A stretch of 64,000 nucleotides of DNA from an uncultured Bacteriovorax sp. (GTDB taxonomy: Bacteria; Bdellovibrionota; Bacteriovoracia; Bacteriovoracales; Bacteriovoracaceae), in assembly GCA_946481315.1 (NCBI GenBank), contig CAMLMH010000002.1:310001-374000 (forward strand), given 5' to 3'. The translations under genes were made by a program, and so were the position numbers. Each line of letters begins with the position of its first letter. Positions within the stretch are counted from its first letter, which is position 1. The notes under the pieces are model-generated. The model did no database searches, was not told where the DNA came from, and saw only the letters and a program-made list of their open reading frames with translations. This document shows positions 49,911 to 59,646 of this stretch, one piece after another.

Positions 49911-50477
49911 CTACTTTCGTTTTCCACTCAGTCGATTCCATTCGCTCTCGAGCAGATCAATAATCTGAGCGGAAGCTTTTTGATGTTTATTCAGTAAAGA
50001 AAGAATTCCAGGCTTAGCTTTTATGACTTCTTCTTTTAATCGCAGACTCATCGGTCCCAATGTTTCAATTGTCCTGAGTGTCCATTCTTTCACTTCAGGA
50101 TTTTTATTTTCAAGCAGCGATTTCATCGTTTCAAAAAATTCATAGGAAATCATATCCCCGGTTTTCAGTGCATGTTCGATAACATGTTTTCTGGCAGCCC
50201 CCAGAGCATAAATGATGAGATCGGAATTTTTTAAGACTTTAAGGGTTCTGATAAACAGTTCATTGAATTCGGCAGTAGATGCATGAGCATTATCCAGCAC
50301 ACAAAAAATCTGCTTCAGTTTTTCGTTGCTTTCAATTGTATCCGTCCCACGGTTGAGGGACTCTTCCCAGATTCGCACGATTTCCGCTTTCATTTCCGGA
50401 GTAAGCATGATTCTTGGTCGGATATCATTCTTTAGTTTTTCAATAGTGTCTTGATAGAGGTTTTCCAGTGTCTTCAT
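49911..50477 (-). CDS. HEAT/ARM-like helical repeat protein
   Basis: 188 residues, all-helical with a pattern of paired helices (VLKNSDLIIYALGAARKHVI; FETMKSLLENKNPEVKEWTL). No signal peptide. Probably a protein-interaction scaffold. Divergent from queE over ~106 bases. Not assigned to a named family. Confidence 0.6.
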   Translation of the reverse strand: MKTLENLYQDTIEKLKNDIRPRIMLTPEMKAEIVRIWEESLNRGTDTIESNEKLKQIFCVLDNAHASTAEFNELFIRTLKVLKNSDLIIYALGAARKHVIEHALKTGDMISYEFFETMKSLLENKNPEVKEWTLRTIETLGPMSLRLKEEVIKAKPGILSLLNKHQKASAQIIDLLESEWNRLSGKRK

Positions 50478-50583
50478 AGCGATAGTCTACCATCAAATCG
50501 ACCCCCCATCGGGAAATTTTTACACGATTTCATTGACCGCAAGGCCAGCAGAGGCGTACAAAGAGAGCTTAGGAAAAACAAAA

Positions 50584-51291
50584 ATGTTACAGCAACACTT
50601 GATCAATTCTGTTTACCGCGCAACCGAAGGCGAAGGAATCTTCCTTGGTCGTCCGCAAATATTTGTCCGGTATCAGGGCTGTACAGTCGGTTGTCTCAAT
50701 TGTGATTCCAAAGATACGTGGGAATTTGATCCCCACACGGCCATGGATTTTGAAGAGATCATGGAGCGTGTTCACGCCGAAGGTTTTAACGGAAAAATTA
50801 AGAATGTCTCCATTACCGGCGGAGATCCGCTACATCCGTCCCACGTTCCGCACGTGCTTGCTCTCTCCAAAGAACTCAAGGCCCGCGGTTATTACATCAA
50901 TATTGAAGCTGCCGGGACACGAATTGTTCCGGAAATTTTCGATACTGTGGACTTTATCAGTTTTGATTTAAAAACACCTTCAACTGGTGTTCGCACACCG
51001 GTCTCTAACCTGATTAAAATGGCCGAGCTCTATCCGCATAAGACGCAGTTTAAAGCAGTCATCGCCGACAGCAATGATTTTGCCTACGCGCTGGAAGCAC
51101 GGGCGCAATTAGAGGCAATAAGACCCCTTGGCGTACCTTTCGTCCTTACTCCTTGCTACAATGTGGGCGAAGCCTTTCCTTTGCAACGTTTTCAAAATGT
51201 CCTCTCCTGGAATGAAGCAGAGGGCGGTCACTTCCGCGTAATTGGGCAGCAACATAAATGGGTTTTCGGTCCAGACGAAAAACAAGTCTAA
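50584..51291 (+). CDS. queE: 7-carboxy-7-deazaguanine synthase (radical SAM)
   Basis: 235 residues from the ATG at 50584; a TTG at 50533 has no ribosome binding site. The Fe-S motif CTVGCLNCDSKDTW (Cx3Cx2C, ~41-54) is preceded by ATEGEGIFLGRPQIFVRYQG, and GGDPLHP follows. This is the QueE radical SAM form. It makes the 7-deazaguanine core of queuosine from 6-carboxytetrahydropterin. Its genomic partner in the pathway here is tgt (41476). No QueC/QueD/QueF are in view. Confidence 0.93.
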   Translation: MLQQHLINSVYRATEGEGIFLGRPQIFVRYQGCTVGCLNCDSKDTWEFDPHTAMDFEEIMERVHAEGFNGKIKNVSITGGDPLHPSHVPHVLALSKELKARGYYINIEAAGTRIVPEIFDTVDFISFDLKTPSTGVRTPVSNLIKMAELYPHKTQFKAVIADSNDFAYALEARAQLEAIRPLGVPFVLTPCYNVGEAFPLQRFQNVLSWNEAEGGHFRVIGQQHKWVFGPDEKQV

Positions 51292-51411
51292 AAGAGGAGC
51301 CGAAGTCTGGCTTATGGTGGGGCACTCCATCAAAAGTAAGAACATGTGATTTGCCATTCAAATTTATTCCTTCTTCAATTAAAAGAATCAAATTCATTTC
51401 AAGGAAGAAAA

Positions 51412-52803
51412 ATGAAAGCGTTGATTCTATCCCTCATGCTCGTCCTCGCATTTCCCTTAATGGCCCGTGACTACAAATTAGGTCTTCTTCCGGAAGATGA
51501 ACCACGCGGTGATCTCCTCATCGAAGACCGGACAAAGGCCCTCGAAAAATGGGACTGGCGGGACGTCAACGCAACAAACTGGCTGGGCGAAATCATGGAC
51601 CAGGGAAACTGCGGTTCATGCGTTGCTTTTACGGCAGTGGCCACACTGGAAGCTCAATACAAAATCTCAGCTGGCCTCTCCTGGCTCGATCCCCAGTTTT
51701 CAACTCAGCAACTTTTCAATTGTGGTGGTGGCTCTTGCGGCATTGGCTGGCAGTTAAAACTTGCGGCCAATATGCTCAAAAAAAATGGCGTTGTCGATGC
51801 CGCCTGCGCTCCTTATGAATCTGGAGTTACCGGACAAAATGTTCAGTGCTCAAAAAATTTCTGTGCTGATCAGTCTCAACGTATTACCCGAATTTATGAC
51901 TGGCATTCACCGAGTTCCTGGGGGGGCAGCATGCAAAAACTCAAGGATGCCATTAAAAAAGGCCCAGTCATGACCGGTATGACTGTCTACGAAGACTTCA
52001 TGACGTATTCGGGAGGAATTTATAAAAGCAGCAGTAAAAAACGAATGGGCGGTCATGCTGTCTCCATCGTGGGCTTCAACGATTTCGAGCGGTACTGGAT
52101 CATTCGCAACAGTTGGGGAAAAGAGTGGGGCGAAGCGGGGTTTGGTCGCATCTCTTACGACGATAAATCAGGTATCGGTGAGAGCACCTTTGGTTTTATT
52201 TTAAAAGAAGAAAAAGATTTTCTAGCGGTCACTACACCGGAAAACAGAGAATTTATCAGCGGTAACAAGGCCATTGTTGTTGCGATGGAAACTCCTAAAC
52301 CGGCAGAAATCATTATTCGGGGAGAAGGCGAGTTCCAGAAGATGAATGTGTGCGATGGTACCGGTTCCCAGTCTTGTCAGCTGACACTGGAGAGTGAAGC
52401 TTTGCGCGACGGCCGCTATGAAATTTATGCCTTGTCGGATGGAAAAAAATCACAGGTAAAAGAATTTTTTGTCGCTAATTCTGTTCCTGAAGTGACCATC
52501 ACATTTACCGGAGGACCAGGAGTTGATTTAAGTGTTCCGCAAAAAGGCAGAATTGAATTTGATCTCGACGTAAAATCAACTTCCGTGATGCCAAAAGAAA
52601 TGGAACTAATCGTGACTAACGATAAAGGGGAAATCGTTCGCCGAAGCCATGCTCCGGAAGTTTTTCCCAAAATGCGTTTAGGATTACGTACGAACCTCAT
52701 CCCTAATGGCACATACCGTGTGCAGTTCATCAGCAAAATTCCGGTGACAAATAAGCTCCACGAACATTTTTCAAATAGCGAGAAACTGATTATCTCTAAT
52801 TAA
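51412..52803 (+). CDS. Secreted papain-like cysteine protease (C1) with C-terminal beta modules
   Basis: 463 residues from the ATG at 51412 (AAGGA 6 bases ahead). Signal peptide ~1-17 (LILSLMLVLAFPLMA). Catalytic residues: Gln and Cys in DQGNCGSCVAFTA (Cys ~68), His in MGGHAVSIVGFND and Asn in IIRNSWGKEWGEAGFG. No long propeptide is evident between signal peptide and catalytic domain. After ~285 residues, two beta-rich modules follow (one with CDGTGSQSCQLTLE). Probably a type II secretion substrate. A run of seven G residues occurs at 51920-51926 in the coding region. Confidence 0.93.
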   Translation: MKALILSLMLVLAFPLMARDYKLGLLPEDEPRGDLLIEDRTKALEKWDWRDVNATNWLGEIMDQGNCGSCVAFTAVATLEAQYKISAGLSWLDPQFSTQQLFNCGGGSCGIGWQLKLAANMLKKNGVVDAACAPYESGVTGQNVQCSKNFCADQSQRITRIYDWHSPSSWGGSMQKLKDAIKKGPVMTGMTVYEDFMTYSGGIYKSSSKKRMGGHAVSIVGFNDFERYWIIRNSWGKEWGEAGFGRISYDDKSGIGESTFGFILKEEKDFLAVTTPENREFISGNKAIVVAMETPKPAEIIIRGEGEFQKMNVCDGTGSQSCQLTLESEALRDGRYEIYALSDGKKSQVKEFFVANSVPEVTITFTGGPGVDLSVPQKGRIEFDLDVKSTSVMPKEMELIVTNDKGEIVRRSHAPEVFPKMRLGLRTNLIPNGTYRVQFISKIPVTNKLHEHFSNSEKLIISN

Positions 52804-52809
52804 TCTTAA

Positions 52810-53232
52810 GTTTGGTCTTCAGCATTTTCTTACATTGGCCCTCATCGCCTTGACGGTGGGGGGGGCTCCACTACCGGAACAAAACGTTCAGTGGTCCGTG
52901 AATTCGCGATTGTAAATACCGTACCGGAAACAAATATCGATTTCACTGGAGTGGATTTCACAAAACCTCAGCGAGAAAAAATTTTCTTTAATGTGGCCCT
53001 TTCTCATCACAAAGTGCTTCCACAAACTCTATCTTTGATTGTTGAAAACGCAAGCGGACAAAAAGTCGTGACGAAAACAACTGATGCAGTCTCGGAAAAG
53101 ATGAGCATAAGTTTAAGAACACCGGCCCTAGCAAACGGAACATATACAATTTACTTTGAAGGAAAGACTCCCTTTCAAGGAAAAGATGTGGTGAATACAT
53201 CTGAAAGAAGAAATCTCATGATCAGAAATTAA
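52810..53232 (+). pseudogene. Decayed extra copy of the protease C-terminal module
   Basis: In the same frame as the protease and directly after its stop codons, the region is open to 53232 but has no convincing start (only GTG at 52891 with no ribosome binding site). Its product aligns with the protease C-terminal module: VREFAIVNTVPE versus VKEFFVANSVPE, then LSLIVEN..GQKV and PALANGTYTI versus LIPNGTYRV, ending IRN. The upstream part is broken at a run of eight G residues (52858-52865). Best read as a tandem duplication largely deleted, or a second gene frameshifted at this tract. Confidence 0.6.
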
Positions 53233-53238
53233 ATTTAG

Positions 53239-53260
53239 TGGATCTCTCTTCGGAGGTCCA
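53239..53260. other. Hairpin in the convergent spacer
   Basis: TGGATCTC/GAGGTCCA 8-bp stem (one T-G pair), loop TCTTCG. No good T-run on either side, so terminator strength is uncertain. Confidence 0.35.
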
Positions 53261-53261
53261 T

Positions 53262-54362
53262 TTAGCTCTTGGTCAAGAAAAGTGTGCTGGAACCTTTTGA
53301 AGAAGTAAGACCTGGTTTTATGGAAAGGTTGCGTCCACTGGCCACTCCCGCCTCATTGGCACCGGAATGGTTAAGACCGCCGGAAAGGGAGCTGTGGCCG
53401 ATGCGAGAGTAGACGACAGAAAGTTTGCGGGCCACGTTTTTTTCAATAACTGAAAGTTCGAAACTCTGCGCGGCCATTTTTTTCTGGGCTTCAATTTTTT
53501 CAACATAGCCTTTAGAGACGCCACGGAAAAAAGAATTTTTAGCGGCAACAGATTTCCAGTGTGGATTGGCCTTTTTGGCCGCTTTCCAGAGAACTTCCAG
53601 TTCGGTATCTAAAAAGTTGGCCACATAGTCAGCGAGTTCGACTGAGGTTTTGTCACCGATGACTTCCAGATAAAAAATTCCTTTTCCGTGATTGAAAACG
53701 GGTGAGACGTAAAACGTTTTTAATATTTCGTAGATCGCCACGTGTTTGGTTTGTTTACGGGTAGCAACCAGTACGCGTTTTACGTAAACAGTTTCTTCTT
53801 CCGAGCTCGTATTGCGGGAGAGGTCCAGGTTATGTTCTAAGAGCAACTGATTGGCCTTTAATGTTGCCGCCTCGGATTCATGCACATTGTCCGAAGAAGA
53901 AAGGGCCATTAATTTTTTTAGACGAGCGAGAAGTTTTTCGGTTTTTAAGTCACCTTCAACCAAATCATTTTCCAGAGCAATGTTGGCATAGGCAAGTTCA
54001 ACTTCATCATCCCATTTAAACTTCCGGCAAATGTCTTTAAACTCCATTCCGTGCATGACCCGTCCGCCGTACATGATATGGGCAACGAAGTGAGCAAGCT
54101 CATGACGAATGACGTTTTTTAAAACGTGCTCTTTGGCCATATACATGAGTTTTTTAGAAAGACCCATTTCATAGGTGCGGCCGTCGAAATAACCTAAACG
54201 GGAGTTGTCTTCGAAGACGACAATATTGAGCGGGTAGTAGTAGCGATTGTAAAGAACGCGGGATTTGGAAATTTGAAGACCCATTTCCGTTTGAACAATC
54301 TCGCGTACGAGGGATCGCACGCGAGAGATAAAAACCTTTATGGTGTCCGAATAAAGAAACAT
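53262..54362 (-). CDS. SprT-like metalloprotease with DUF2786
   Basis: 366 residues. The SprT-like N-terminal domain has HELAHFVAH (HExxH at 87-91) and HGMEFKDICRK, where the His would be the third zinc ligand. A DUF2786-type segment follows (~143-185, LLARLKKLMALSSSDNVHESE). The C-terminal tail is Ser/Gly-rich (GASGRN-type, ending STLFLTKS). Starts 6 bases after sdhB and so is in the sdh operon, although the link with succinate oxidation is unclear. Function unknown. Confidence 0.75.
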   Translation of the reverse strand: MFLYSDTIKVFISRVRSLVREIVQTEMGLQISKSRVLYNRYYYPLNIVVFEDNSRLGYFDGRTYEMGLSKKLMYMAKEHVLKNVIRHELAHFVAHIMYGGRVMHGMEFKDICRKFKWDDEVELAYANIALENDLVEGDLKTEKLLARLKKLMALSSSDNVHESEAATLKANQLLLEHNLDLSRNTSSEEETVYVKRVLVATRKQTKHVAIYEILKTFYVSPVFNHGKGIFYLEVIGDKTSVELADYVANFLDTELEVLWKAAKKANPHWKSVAAKNSFFRGVSKGYVEKIEAQKKMAAQSFELSVIEKNVARKLSVVYSRIGHSSLSGGLNHSGANEAGVASGRNLSIKPGLTSSKGSSTLFLTKS

Positions 54363-54368
54363 TGATTT

Positions 54369-55142
54369 TTAGCGACGTCCGCGTAGAACACCTTTGAAAA
54401 CTTCACGGTTCATACGTGCGATGTTTTCAATTTTGATGCCTTTTGGACATTGAGCCTCACATTCAGCTTCATTTGTACAATTTCCGAATCCAAGTTCGTC
54501 CATTTTTGCGACCATGGCAGCAGCGCGGGCTTCAGATTCAATTTCTCCTTGAGGAAGTAATGCAAGCTGAGAGATTTTAGCCGAAACGAAAAGCATTGCC
54601 GAAGCATTTTTACAGCTGGCCACACAGGCCCCACAACCAATACAGGCAGCAGCGTCCATAGCGAGTTCAGCGTTTTCCTGACCAATTAAAATGGCGTTAG
54701 CATCCGGAGCGTTTCCGGTGTTGACGTTAACGAACCCGCCGGCGGCCATGATTTCATCAAAGGCATTACGATCGACCATAAGATCTTTGATAACCGGGAA
54801 TGCTTTTGCTCTCCAGGGTTCGATGACGATTTCATCACCGTTTTTGAATTTTCTCATATGCAGTTGACACGTTGTCGTGTTGGCCTGTGGTCCGTGTGCC
54901 TGACCATTGATCATGAGTGAACACATTCCGCAAATTCCTTCGCGGCAGTCGTGGTCAAAAGCAATCTGATCGCCTTTTTCGCGAACTAGTTTGTTGTTTA
55001 AGATATCGAGCATTTCAAGAAAAGACATGTCCGGAGAAACCCCGTCCAGGTTGTAATCAACCATTTGTCCTTTATCGGCCTTATTTTTTTGTCTCCAGAT
55101 TTTTAGTTTCAGAGACATTGTTTCTGTACTATTGCCACCCAT
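54369..55142 (-). CDS. sdhB: Succinate dehydrogenase/fumarate reductase iron-sulfur subunit
   Basis: 257 residues. The [2Fe-2S] site is [20 protein letters not shown] (residues ~67-86), then the [4Fe-4S]/[3Fe-4S] sites [18 protein letters not shown] (~168-185) and CEAQCPKGI. It passes electrons from the FAD subunit to quinone. It lies 10 bases downstream of sdhA. The order sdhC-A-B with a b558-type anchor fits the menaquinone-reducing, Bacillus/epsilonproteobacterial class. Confidence 0.95.
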   Translation of the reverse strand: MGGNSTETMSLKLKIWRQKNKADKGQMVDYNLDGVSPDMSFLEMLDILNNKLVREKGDQIAFDHDCREGICGMCSLMINGQAHGPQANTTTCQLHMRKFKNGDEIVIEPWRAKAFPVIKDLMVDRNAFDEIMAAGGFVNVNTGNAPDANAILIGQENAELAMDAAACIGCGACVASCKNASAMLFVSAKISQLALLPQGEIESEARAAAMVAKMDELGFGNCTNEAECEAQCPKGIKIENIARMNREVFKGVLRGRR

Positions 55143-55152
55143 TTGGGACTCC

Positions 55153-57078
55153 TTACTTATAAGATCTTTGTGTTAGTTTAACGGCTTCAAACTGTAGTTC
55201 TTCGATGTGACGAAGCGGAGTCGCGCCATCACCCTGGAATTCCCAGGCAGCTACGTGACAGAAATTTTCGTCATCACGCTTAGCTTCACCTTCTTCAGTT
55301 TGTGATTCTTCACGGAAGTGTCCGCCACAAGACTCGCGACGCTCGAGAGCATCGAGGGCCATCAGTTCACCTAGCTCCATGAAATCTGCCACACGACCTG
55401 CTTTTTCCAGTTCTGTGTTGACGTCTACGGCAGCACCAGTCACTTTTACATTCTTCCAGAAGTCTTCTCTGATGGCGCGGATCTGATCAATGGCCTTCTT
55501 CAGACCTTGTTCATTTCTGGCCATACCAACGTTATCCCACATAACTTTTCCAAGTTCTTTATGGAAGTCATCAACAGTTTTTGTACCGTTAATTGAAAGA
55601 AGACGATTGTATTTGTCTTTTGATTCTTTGAAAGCTTTTTCAAACTCCGGATGGTTAACATCGAGTTTGTCGAACTTGTTGCTCGCAAAATAATCACCGA
55701 TTGTGTACGGAATAACGAAGTATCCGTCAGCAAGACCTTGCATCAGAGCAGAAGCACCCAGACGGTTTGCTCCGTGATCAGAGAAGTTTGCTTCTCCTAA
55801 AACAAAGAGTCCCGGAATGTTCGACATAAGGTTATAGTCAACCCATAGACCACCCATCGTGTAGTGGATAGCAGGGTAGATCATCATCGGTACTTTATAA
55901 GGATCCTGATCAGTGATCTGTTCGTACATTTCAAACAGGTTTCCATAGCGCGCGCGGATTTTATCTATACCGTCACGTTTAATCGCCGAAGCAAAATCCA
56001 GGTAAACGGCAAGACCGGTGTTACCAACACCTTTTCCTTCGTCACACTGATTTTTGGCATTTCGGGAAGCTACGTCACGCGGAACGAGGTTACCAAAAGA
56101 AGGATAGATGCGCTCAAGATAATAGTCGCGTTCTTCTTCCGGAATGTCCTGCGGTTTTCTTTTGTCGCCTTTCATTTTCGGAACCCAGACGCGTCCATCA
56201 TTTCGAAGAGACTCAGACATCAGCGTAAGCTTTGACTGGTGATCTCCGGAAACCGGAATACAGGTCGGGTGAATTTGGGTGAAACAAGGGTTAGCGAAGT
56301 AAGCGCCTTTTTTATAAGCGCGGAAAGCCGCTGAAGCATTTGAAGCTTTGGCGTTAGTAGATAGGTAGAAAACGTTTCCGTATCCGCCAGTCGCTAAGAT
56401 AACAGCATCGGCCATGTGTTTTTCAAATTCACCAGTGACCAGGTTTCTCACGATGATTCCACGAGCTTTTCCATCGACCATAACGAGTTCAACCATCTCC
56501 CGACGTGTGAGTGATTTAATTTTTCCGTTATGCACTTCTTTCATCATCGCTGAATAAGCGCCTAATAAAAGCTGCTGACCAGTTTGTCCGCGGGCGTAGA
56601 ACGTTCTACTAACCTGAGCTCCACCGAAAGAGCGGTTAGAAAGTGTTCCGCCGTATTCACGGGCAAAAGGAACACCCTGGGCCACACACTGATCGATGAT
56701 GTTGTTAGCTACTTCAGCTAAGCGGTGAACGTTACTTTCGCGGGCGCGGTAGTCGCCCCCTTTAACAGTGTCGTAGAACAGACGATAAACTGAGTCACCG
56801 TCGTTAGGATAGTTTTTAGCAGCATTGATCCCGCCCTGAGCAGCAATTGAGTGCGCACGACGTGGAGAATCCTGGATACAAAATGTTGTGACATTGTAGC
56901 CAAGTTCAGCAAGTGAAGCAGCCGCAGATGCACCAGCAAGACCTGTTCCAACAATCAAAACAGAGTATTTTCTTTTATTGGCCGGATTGACCAGCTTCAT
57001 GTTGAATTTGTGATTTTTCCATCTGTCAGACATTGGGCCTGTAGGACATTTCCCGTCTAGTCTTTTAATAGTCGTCAT
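55153..57078 (-). CDS. sdhA: Succinate dehydrogenase/fumarate reductase flavoprotein subunit
   Basis: 641 residues from the ATG at 57078 ([12 protein letters not shown]), chosen because GGAGGA lies 8 bases upstream; an in-frame start at 57174 would lie inside sdhC. FAD fold [20 protein letters not shown]-linking His in [10 protein letters not shown] (His at about residue 75); catalytic segment [29 protein letters not shown] and [12 protein letters not shown]. Shares one base with the sdhC stop (TAATG). Confidence 0.95.
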   Translation of the reverse strand: MTTIKRLDGKCPTGPMSDRWKNHKFNMKLVNPANKRKYSVLIVGTGLAGASAAASLAELGYNVTTFCIQDSPRRAHSIAAQGGINAAKNYPNDGDSVYRLFYDTVKGGDYRARESNVHRLAEVANNIIDQCVAQGVPFAREYGGTLSNRSFGGAQVSRTFYARGQTGQQLLLGAYSAMMKEVHNGKIKSLTRREMVELVMVDGKARGIIVRNLVTGEFEKHMADAVILATGGYGNVFYLSTNAKASNASAAFRAYKKGAYFANPCFTQIHPTCIPVSGDHQSKLTLMSESLRNDGRVWVPKMKGDKRKPQDIPEEERDYYLERIYPSFGNLVPRDVASRNAKNQCDEGKGVGNTGLAVYLDFASAIKRDGIDKIRARYGNLFEMYEQITDQDPYKVPMMIYPAIHYTMGGLWVDYNLMSNIPGLFVLGEANFSDHGANRLGASALMQGLADGYFVIPYTIGDYFASNKFDKLDVNHPEFEKAFKESKDKYNRLLSINGTKTVDDFHKELGKVMWDNVGMARNEQGLKKAIDQIRAIREDFWKNVKVTGAAVDVNTELEKAGRVADFMELGELMALDALERRESCGGHFREESQTEEGEAKRDDENFCHVAAWEFQGDGATPLRHIEELQFEAVKLTQRSYK

Positions 57079-57758
57079 TATAGTTGTCCTCCTTTGATGT
57101 AACAGAAGATCGCAAGAGCTGAAAAGCCCAGACCGATCAGGGCCCCGAAAGCGAAAGAAGCTTTTCGGAGGCAAAGATAATATTTTGGATGATTAAAACC
57201 CATGGACTGGAAAGCTGACCAGAAACCATGAGAGACGTGCAGCCCTAGTGAAAGAACGGCTACAATATAGAATAAAACATGCAGTGGATCCTGGAAGTAT
57301 TCCATCGTCGTTTTATAAATATCACGCATGATAATTCCACCTACTTCTGTTTCGTAGTAAGTTCCGAATTTTAATCCGCGGATGTGAACAACGAGGAAGA
57401 CCAGAGTCAGGATGCCGGTTAAAGGCATTGTTGAGGATGCAAGTGTCGCTCCCCGTCCGGAAGATTTTCTGGGGTAAGCGTAGGGAACTGGACGAGCTGC
57501 GCGGTTTTCGATGATCAGTTTCACCGCAAGGCCTACGTGTACCAAAAAGATGGCACCGAGACCAGCTTCCGCTAAATAGATCAGCGGATTGCTGATTAAA
57601 GCGTAAGAGTACTTGTTGAACATGTCGGACCCTACAATTAATGTCAGGTTACCAAGCAAATGGGAAAGGGCAAAACCGCACAGTAGAAGACCCGTCAGAC
57701 CCATGACCTGTTTTTTGGTCACTGAGTTCCAGAACGAGCACGAGCATTTTGACGTCAT
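57078..57758 (-). CDS. sdhC: Succinate dehydrogenase cytochrome b558 membrane subunit
   Basis: 226 residues with five membrane helices. Heme-ligand His residues are expected in [24 protein letters not shown] and LHVSHGFW. The b558 single-subunit type binds two hemes and passes electrons to menaquinone. First gene of the operon; AAGGAG precedes the ATG. A 281-base spacer with several repeats separates it from the divergent rimB. Confidence 0.9.
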   Translation of the reverse strand: MTSKCSCSFWNSVTKKQVMGLTGLLLCGFALSHLLGNLTLIVGSDMFNKYSYALISNPLIYLAEAGLGAIFLVHVGLAVKLIIENRAARPVPYAYPRKSSGRGATLASSTMPLTGILTLVFLVVHIRGLKFGTYYETEVGGIIMRDIYKTTMEYFQDPLHVLFYIVAVLSLGLHVSHGFWSAFQSMGFNHPKYYLCLRKASFAFGALIGLGFSALAIFCYIKGGQL

Positions 57759-57903
57759 TGGAAAGCGCTCCTTGAAAGAATGTATCTCATGTTAAAAAAG
57801 ACTAAAATATTGTTTGAACTTTTCGTCTTGAATCTTAACTCATATCGCACTGTTGGTTAAGCAAAAATAAACTGATAGACGTTAATTCTGACTTTTTAAA
57901 ATA

Positions 57904-57937
57904 AGCCTCTTTTTAGCCTTTTTTATCAGCCTTTTCA
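57904..57937 (+). repeat. Three direct copies of AGCCTYTTTT
   Basis: AGCCTCTTTT (57904), AGCCTTTTTT (57915) and AGCCTTTTCA (57928), spaced 11 and 13 bases. They lie between the two divergent operons, just upstream of the sigma-54-type promoter of rimB. May be a regulator site; significance unknown. Confidence 0.35.
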
Positions 57938-57945
57938 CTTCACAA

Positions 57946-57961
57946 TGGCACAGCTTACGCT
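57946..57961 (+). promoter_or_regulatory. Sigma-54-type promoter of the rimB-rimK operon
   Basis: TGGCACAGCTTACGCT has the invariant GG-N10-GC spacing (GG 57947-57948, GC 57959-57960) and matches the -24 block TGGCAC exactly. It resembles the classical E. coli glnAp2 site. The start would be near 57972, 68 bases ahead of the rimB ATG. An inverted repeat CTTAAC-N16-GTTAAG (57834-57861) lies ~125 bases upstream of the start and could be an activator site. Confidence 0.6.
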
Positions 57962-58039
57962 TACACTTTTTTCTAAGACTACCAGAGTGGTGCTAAACAG
58001 TTGTTGTTGCCACCACTTCCGCCCTCCAGGAAAATAAGA

Positions 58040-58465
58040 ATGAAGGATCTCGTGGACTATGATCTGATCGGTTGGAGTGAAAACGTAAGTTTTCCCGATT
58101 TCAAACTCAAAAATCTCAAAGCTAAAATCGACACAGGGGCAAAAACTTCGGCCTTACATGCTGAAGAAATCGAATACGTTCATGAAAAAGGAAAAAAGTG
58201 CGTTAAATTTGTCGTAGTCAATGACGAGGGGAAACGTAAAATTATCCGCGCACCGCTCATTGAAGAGCGGGTTGTTAAAAGCTCCACTGGCTATAAAACA
58301 ACCCGACCAGTAGTGGCCACCACTATAAAACTAGGTCGACATGAATATGAAATTGAAATTACGCTGATTGACCGCAATCTGATGGGATTTAAAATGCTCT
58401 TAGGCAGAGAAGCGCTCAAAGGACGTTTCATTATTAACCCGGCGCGCTCGCATTTGTTAAAATAA
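58040..58465 (+). CDS. rimB: RimB-type retropepsin-like protease (ATP-dependent zinc protease family)
   Basis: 141 residues from the ATG at 58040, with AGGA 9 bases ahead; a TTG at 58001 is less likely. Aspartic protease motif [15 protein letters not shown] (Asp at about residue 35), then [20 protein letters not shown] and [11 protein letters not shown], all features of the family paired with RimK. In Pseudomonas RimB trims glutamates added to ribosomal protein S6 by RimK. Thirteen bases upstream of rimK. Confidence 0.85.
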   Translation: MKDLVDYDLIGWSENVSFPDFKLKNLKAKIDTGAKTSALHAEEIEYVHEKGKKCVKFVVVNDEGKRKIIRAPLIEERVVKSSTGYKTTRPVVATTIKLGRHEYEIEITLIDRNLMGFKMLLGREALKGRFIINPARSHLLK

Positions 58466-58478
58466 ATACGGAGACTCA

Positions 58479-59381
58479 ATGAAAATAGCGATTCTTTCTC
58501 GCAGCTCATCGCTCTACTCCACCCGGAGGCTGGTAGAAGCTGGTCGGGCCCGCGGTCATGAGATTGAAGTGATCGATACATTAAAATGTTACATGGATAT
58601 CACTTCGACTAAACCTATGGTCCATTATCAAAATCGCGTCCTTGATGATTTCGATGCCATCATTCCGCGTATCGGTGCTTCAATAACTTTTTACGGAACG
58701 GCGGTCATCCGTCAGTTTGAAATGATGGGTGTTTTTTCACTGAATGAAAGTGTCGCGATCTCCCGCGCGCGTGACAAGCTTCGCTCGCTACAGCTTTTAT
58801 CCCGTAAAGGACTGGGACTTCCGATTACTGGTTTTGCTCACAATACAAAAATGACTTCGCAGCTCATAAAGCTCGTCGGCGGAGCTCCTTTAGTGATCAA
58901 ACTGCTCGAAGGAACACAGGGAAAAGGCGTTGTACTGGCGGAAACAGATTCCGCTGCTGAATCCGTCATCGATGCGTTCAGGGAAATGAACGCCAACATT
59001 CTTGTCCAGGAATTTATTAAAGAAGCACGCGGCTCTGACATCCGCTGTTTTGTTGTTGGCGATCAGGTGGTGGCATCAATGATGCGAACAGCGAAAGATG
59101 GAGAGTTCAGATCCAATCTGCATCGGGGGGGAACGGCGAAGGTGATCGACATTACTCCTGAAGAAAGACAGGCAGCTCTTGATGCCACAAAAGCCTTGGG
59201 CCTCAATCTGGCCGGAGTGGATATGCTTCGCTCAACGCGTGGACCACTCATTATGGAGGTCAATTCATCTCCTGGGCTCAATGGCATTGAAACAGCAACC
59301 GGCAAAGATGTTGCAGGTATGATCATAGAATACCTGGAAAAAATGGATAAGAATTCCACTGAGACCAAAGGCAGAGGCTAG
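58479..59381 (+). CDS. rimK: Ribosomal protein S6 glutamate ligase (ATP-grasp)
   Basis: 300 residues. ATP-grasp ligase adding glutamate to the S6 C-terminus. Seen are [19 protein letters not shown], the ATP-binding [37 protein letters not shown] and the metal motif [15 protein letters not shown] (Glu-Val-Asn, ~258). Length and motifs match E. coli RimK. It lies between rimB and a 78-residue gene; all are likely on one sigma-54-driven transcript. Confidence 0.93.
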   Translation: MKIAILSRSSSLYSTRRLVEAGRARGHEIEVIDTLKCYMDITSTKPMVHYQNRVLDDFDAIIPRIGASITFYGTAVIRQFEMMGVFSLNESVAISRARDKLRSLQLLSRKGLGLPITGFAHNTKMTSQLIKLVGGAPLVIKLLEGTQGKGVVLAETDSAAESVIDAFREMNANILVQEFIKEARGSDIRCFVVGDQVVASMMRTAKDGEFRSNLHRGGTAKVIDITPEERQAALDATKALGLNLAGVDMLRSTRGPLIMEVNSSPGLNGIETATGKDVAGMIIEYLEKMDKNSTETKGRG

Positions 59382-59384
59382 AGA

Positions 59385-59621
59385 ATGAACATTCAGGAAT
59401 TTCCCGCCGAATTTTTTGTGAAACTTGATGGGCAGGACTTTCTCCTGGGAAGACTTTCCATTAATAAGATGAATTCTTCTTTCTGGGTGGAAATCGATAT
59501 CGTTCAGAAAGAATCAAAGAAAATATTCGCTCACGTGGGCAATCTCTATAACGTGAGCGAATTAGATGAGGCGATTACATCGTCAGTCCAAATGCTATCA
59601 AAATACGTTAAGCCTATCTAA
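59385..59621 (+). CDS. Small protein coupled to rimK, unknown function
   Basis: 78 residues, starting 3 bases after the rimK stop. Beta-rich start (FFVKLDGQDFLLGRL) then a helical C-terminus (ELDEAITSSVQMLSKYV). No signal peptide. Tight coupling points to a function with RimK, such as an accessory or regulator. It is not recognised as RimA, which is a different, larger protein. Confidence 0.65.
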   Translation: MNIQEFPAEFFVKLDGQDFLLGRLSINKMNSSFWVEIDIVQKESKKIFAHVGNLYNVSELDEAITSSVQMLSKYVKPI

Positions 59622-59646
59622 TTTCTATTTCGAAGTCTGAATAGGT

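Noticed and set aside
50533..50583. TTG-started extension of queE
   Set aside because: No RBS; ATG at 50584 gives the usual QueE N-terminus.
57079..57174. Upstream extension of sdhA
   Set aside because: Lies within sdhC; GGAGGA and TAATG coupling support 57078.
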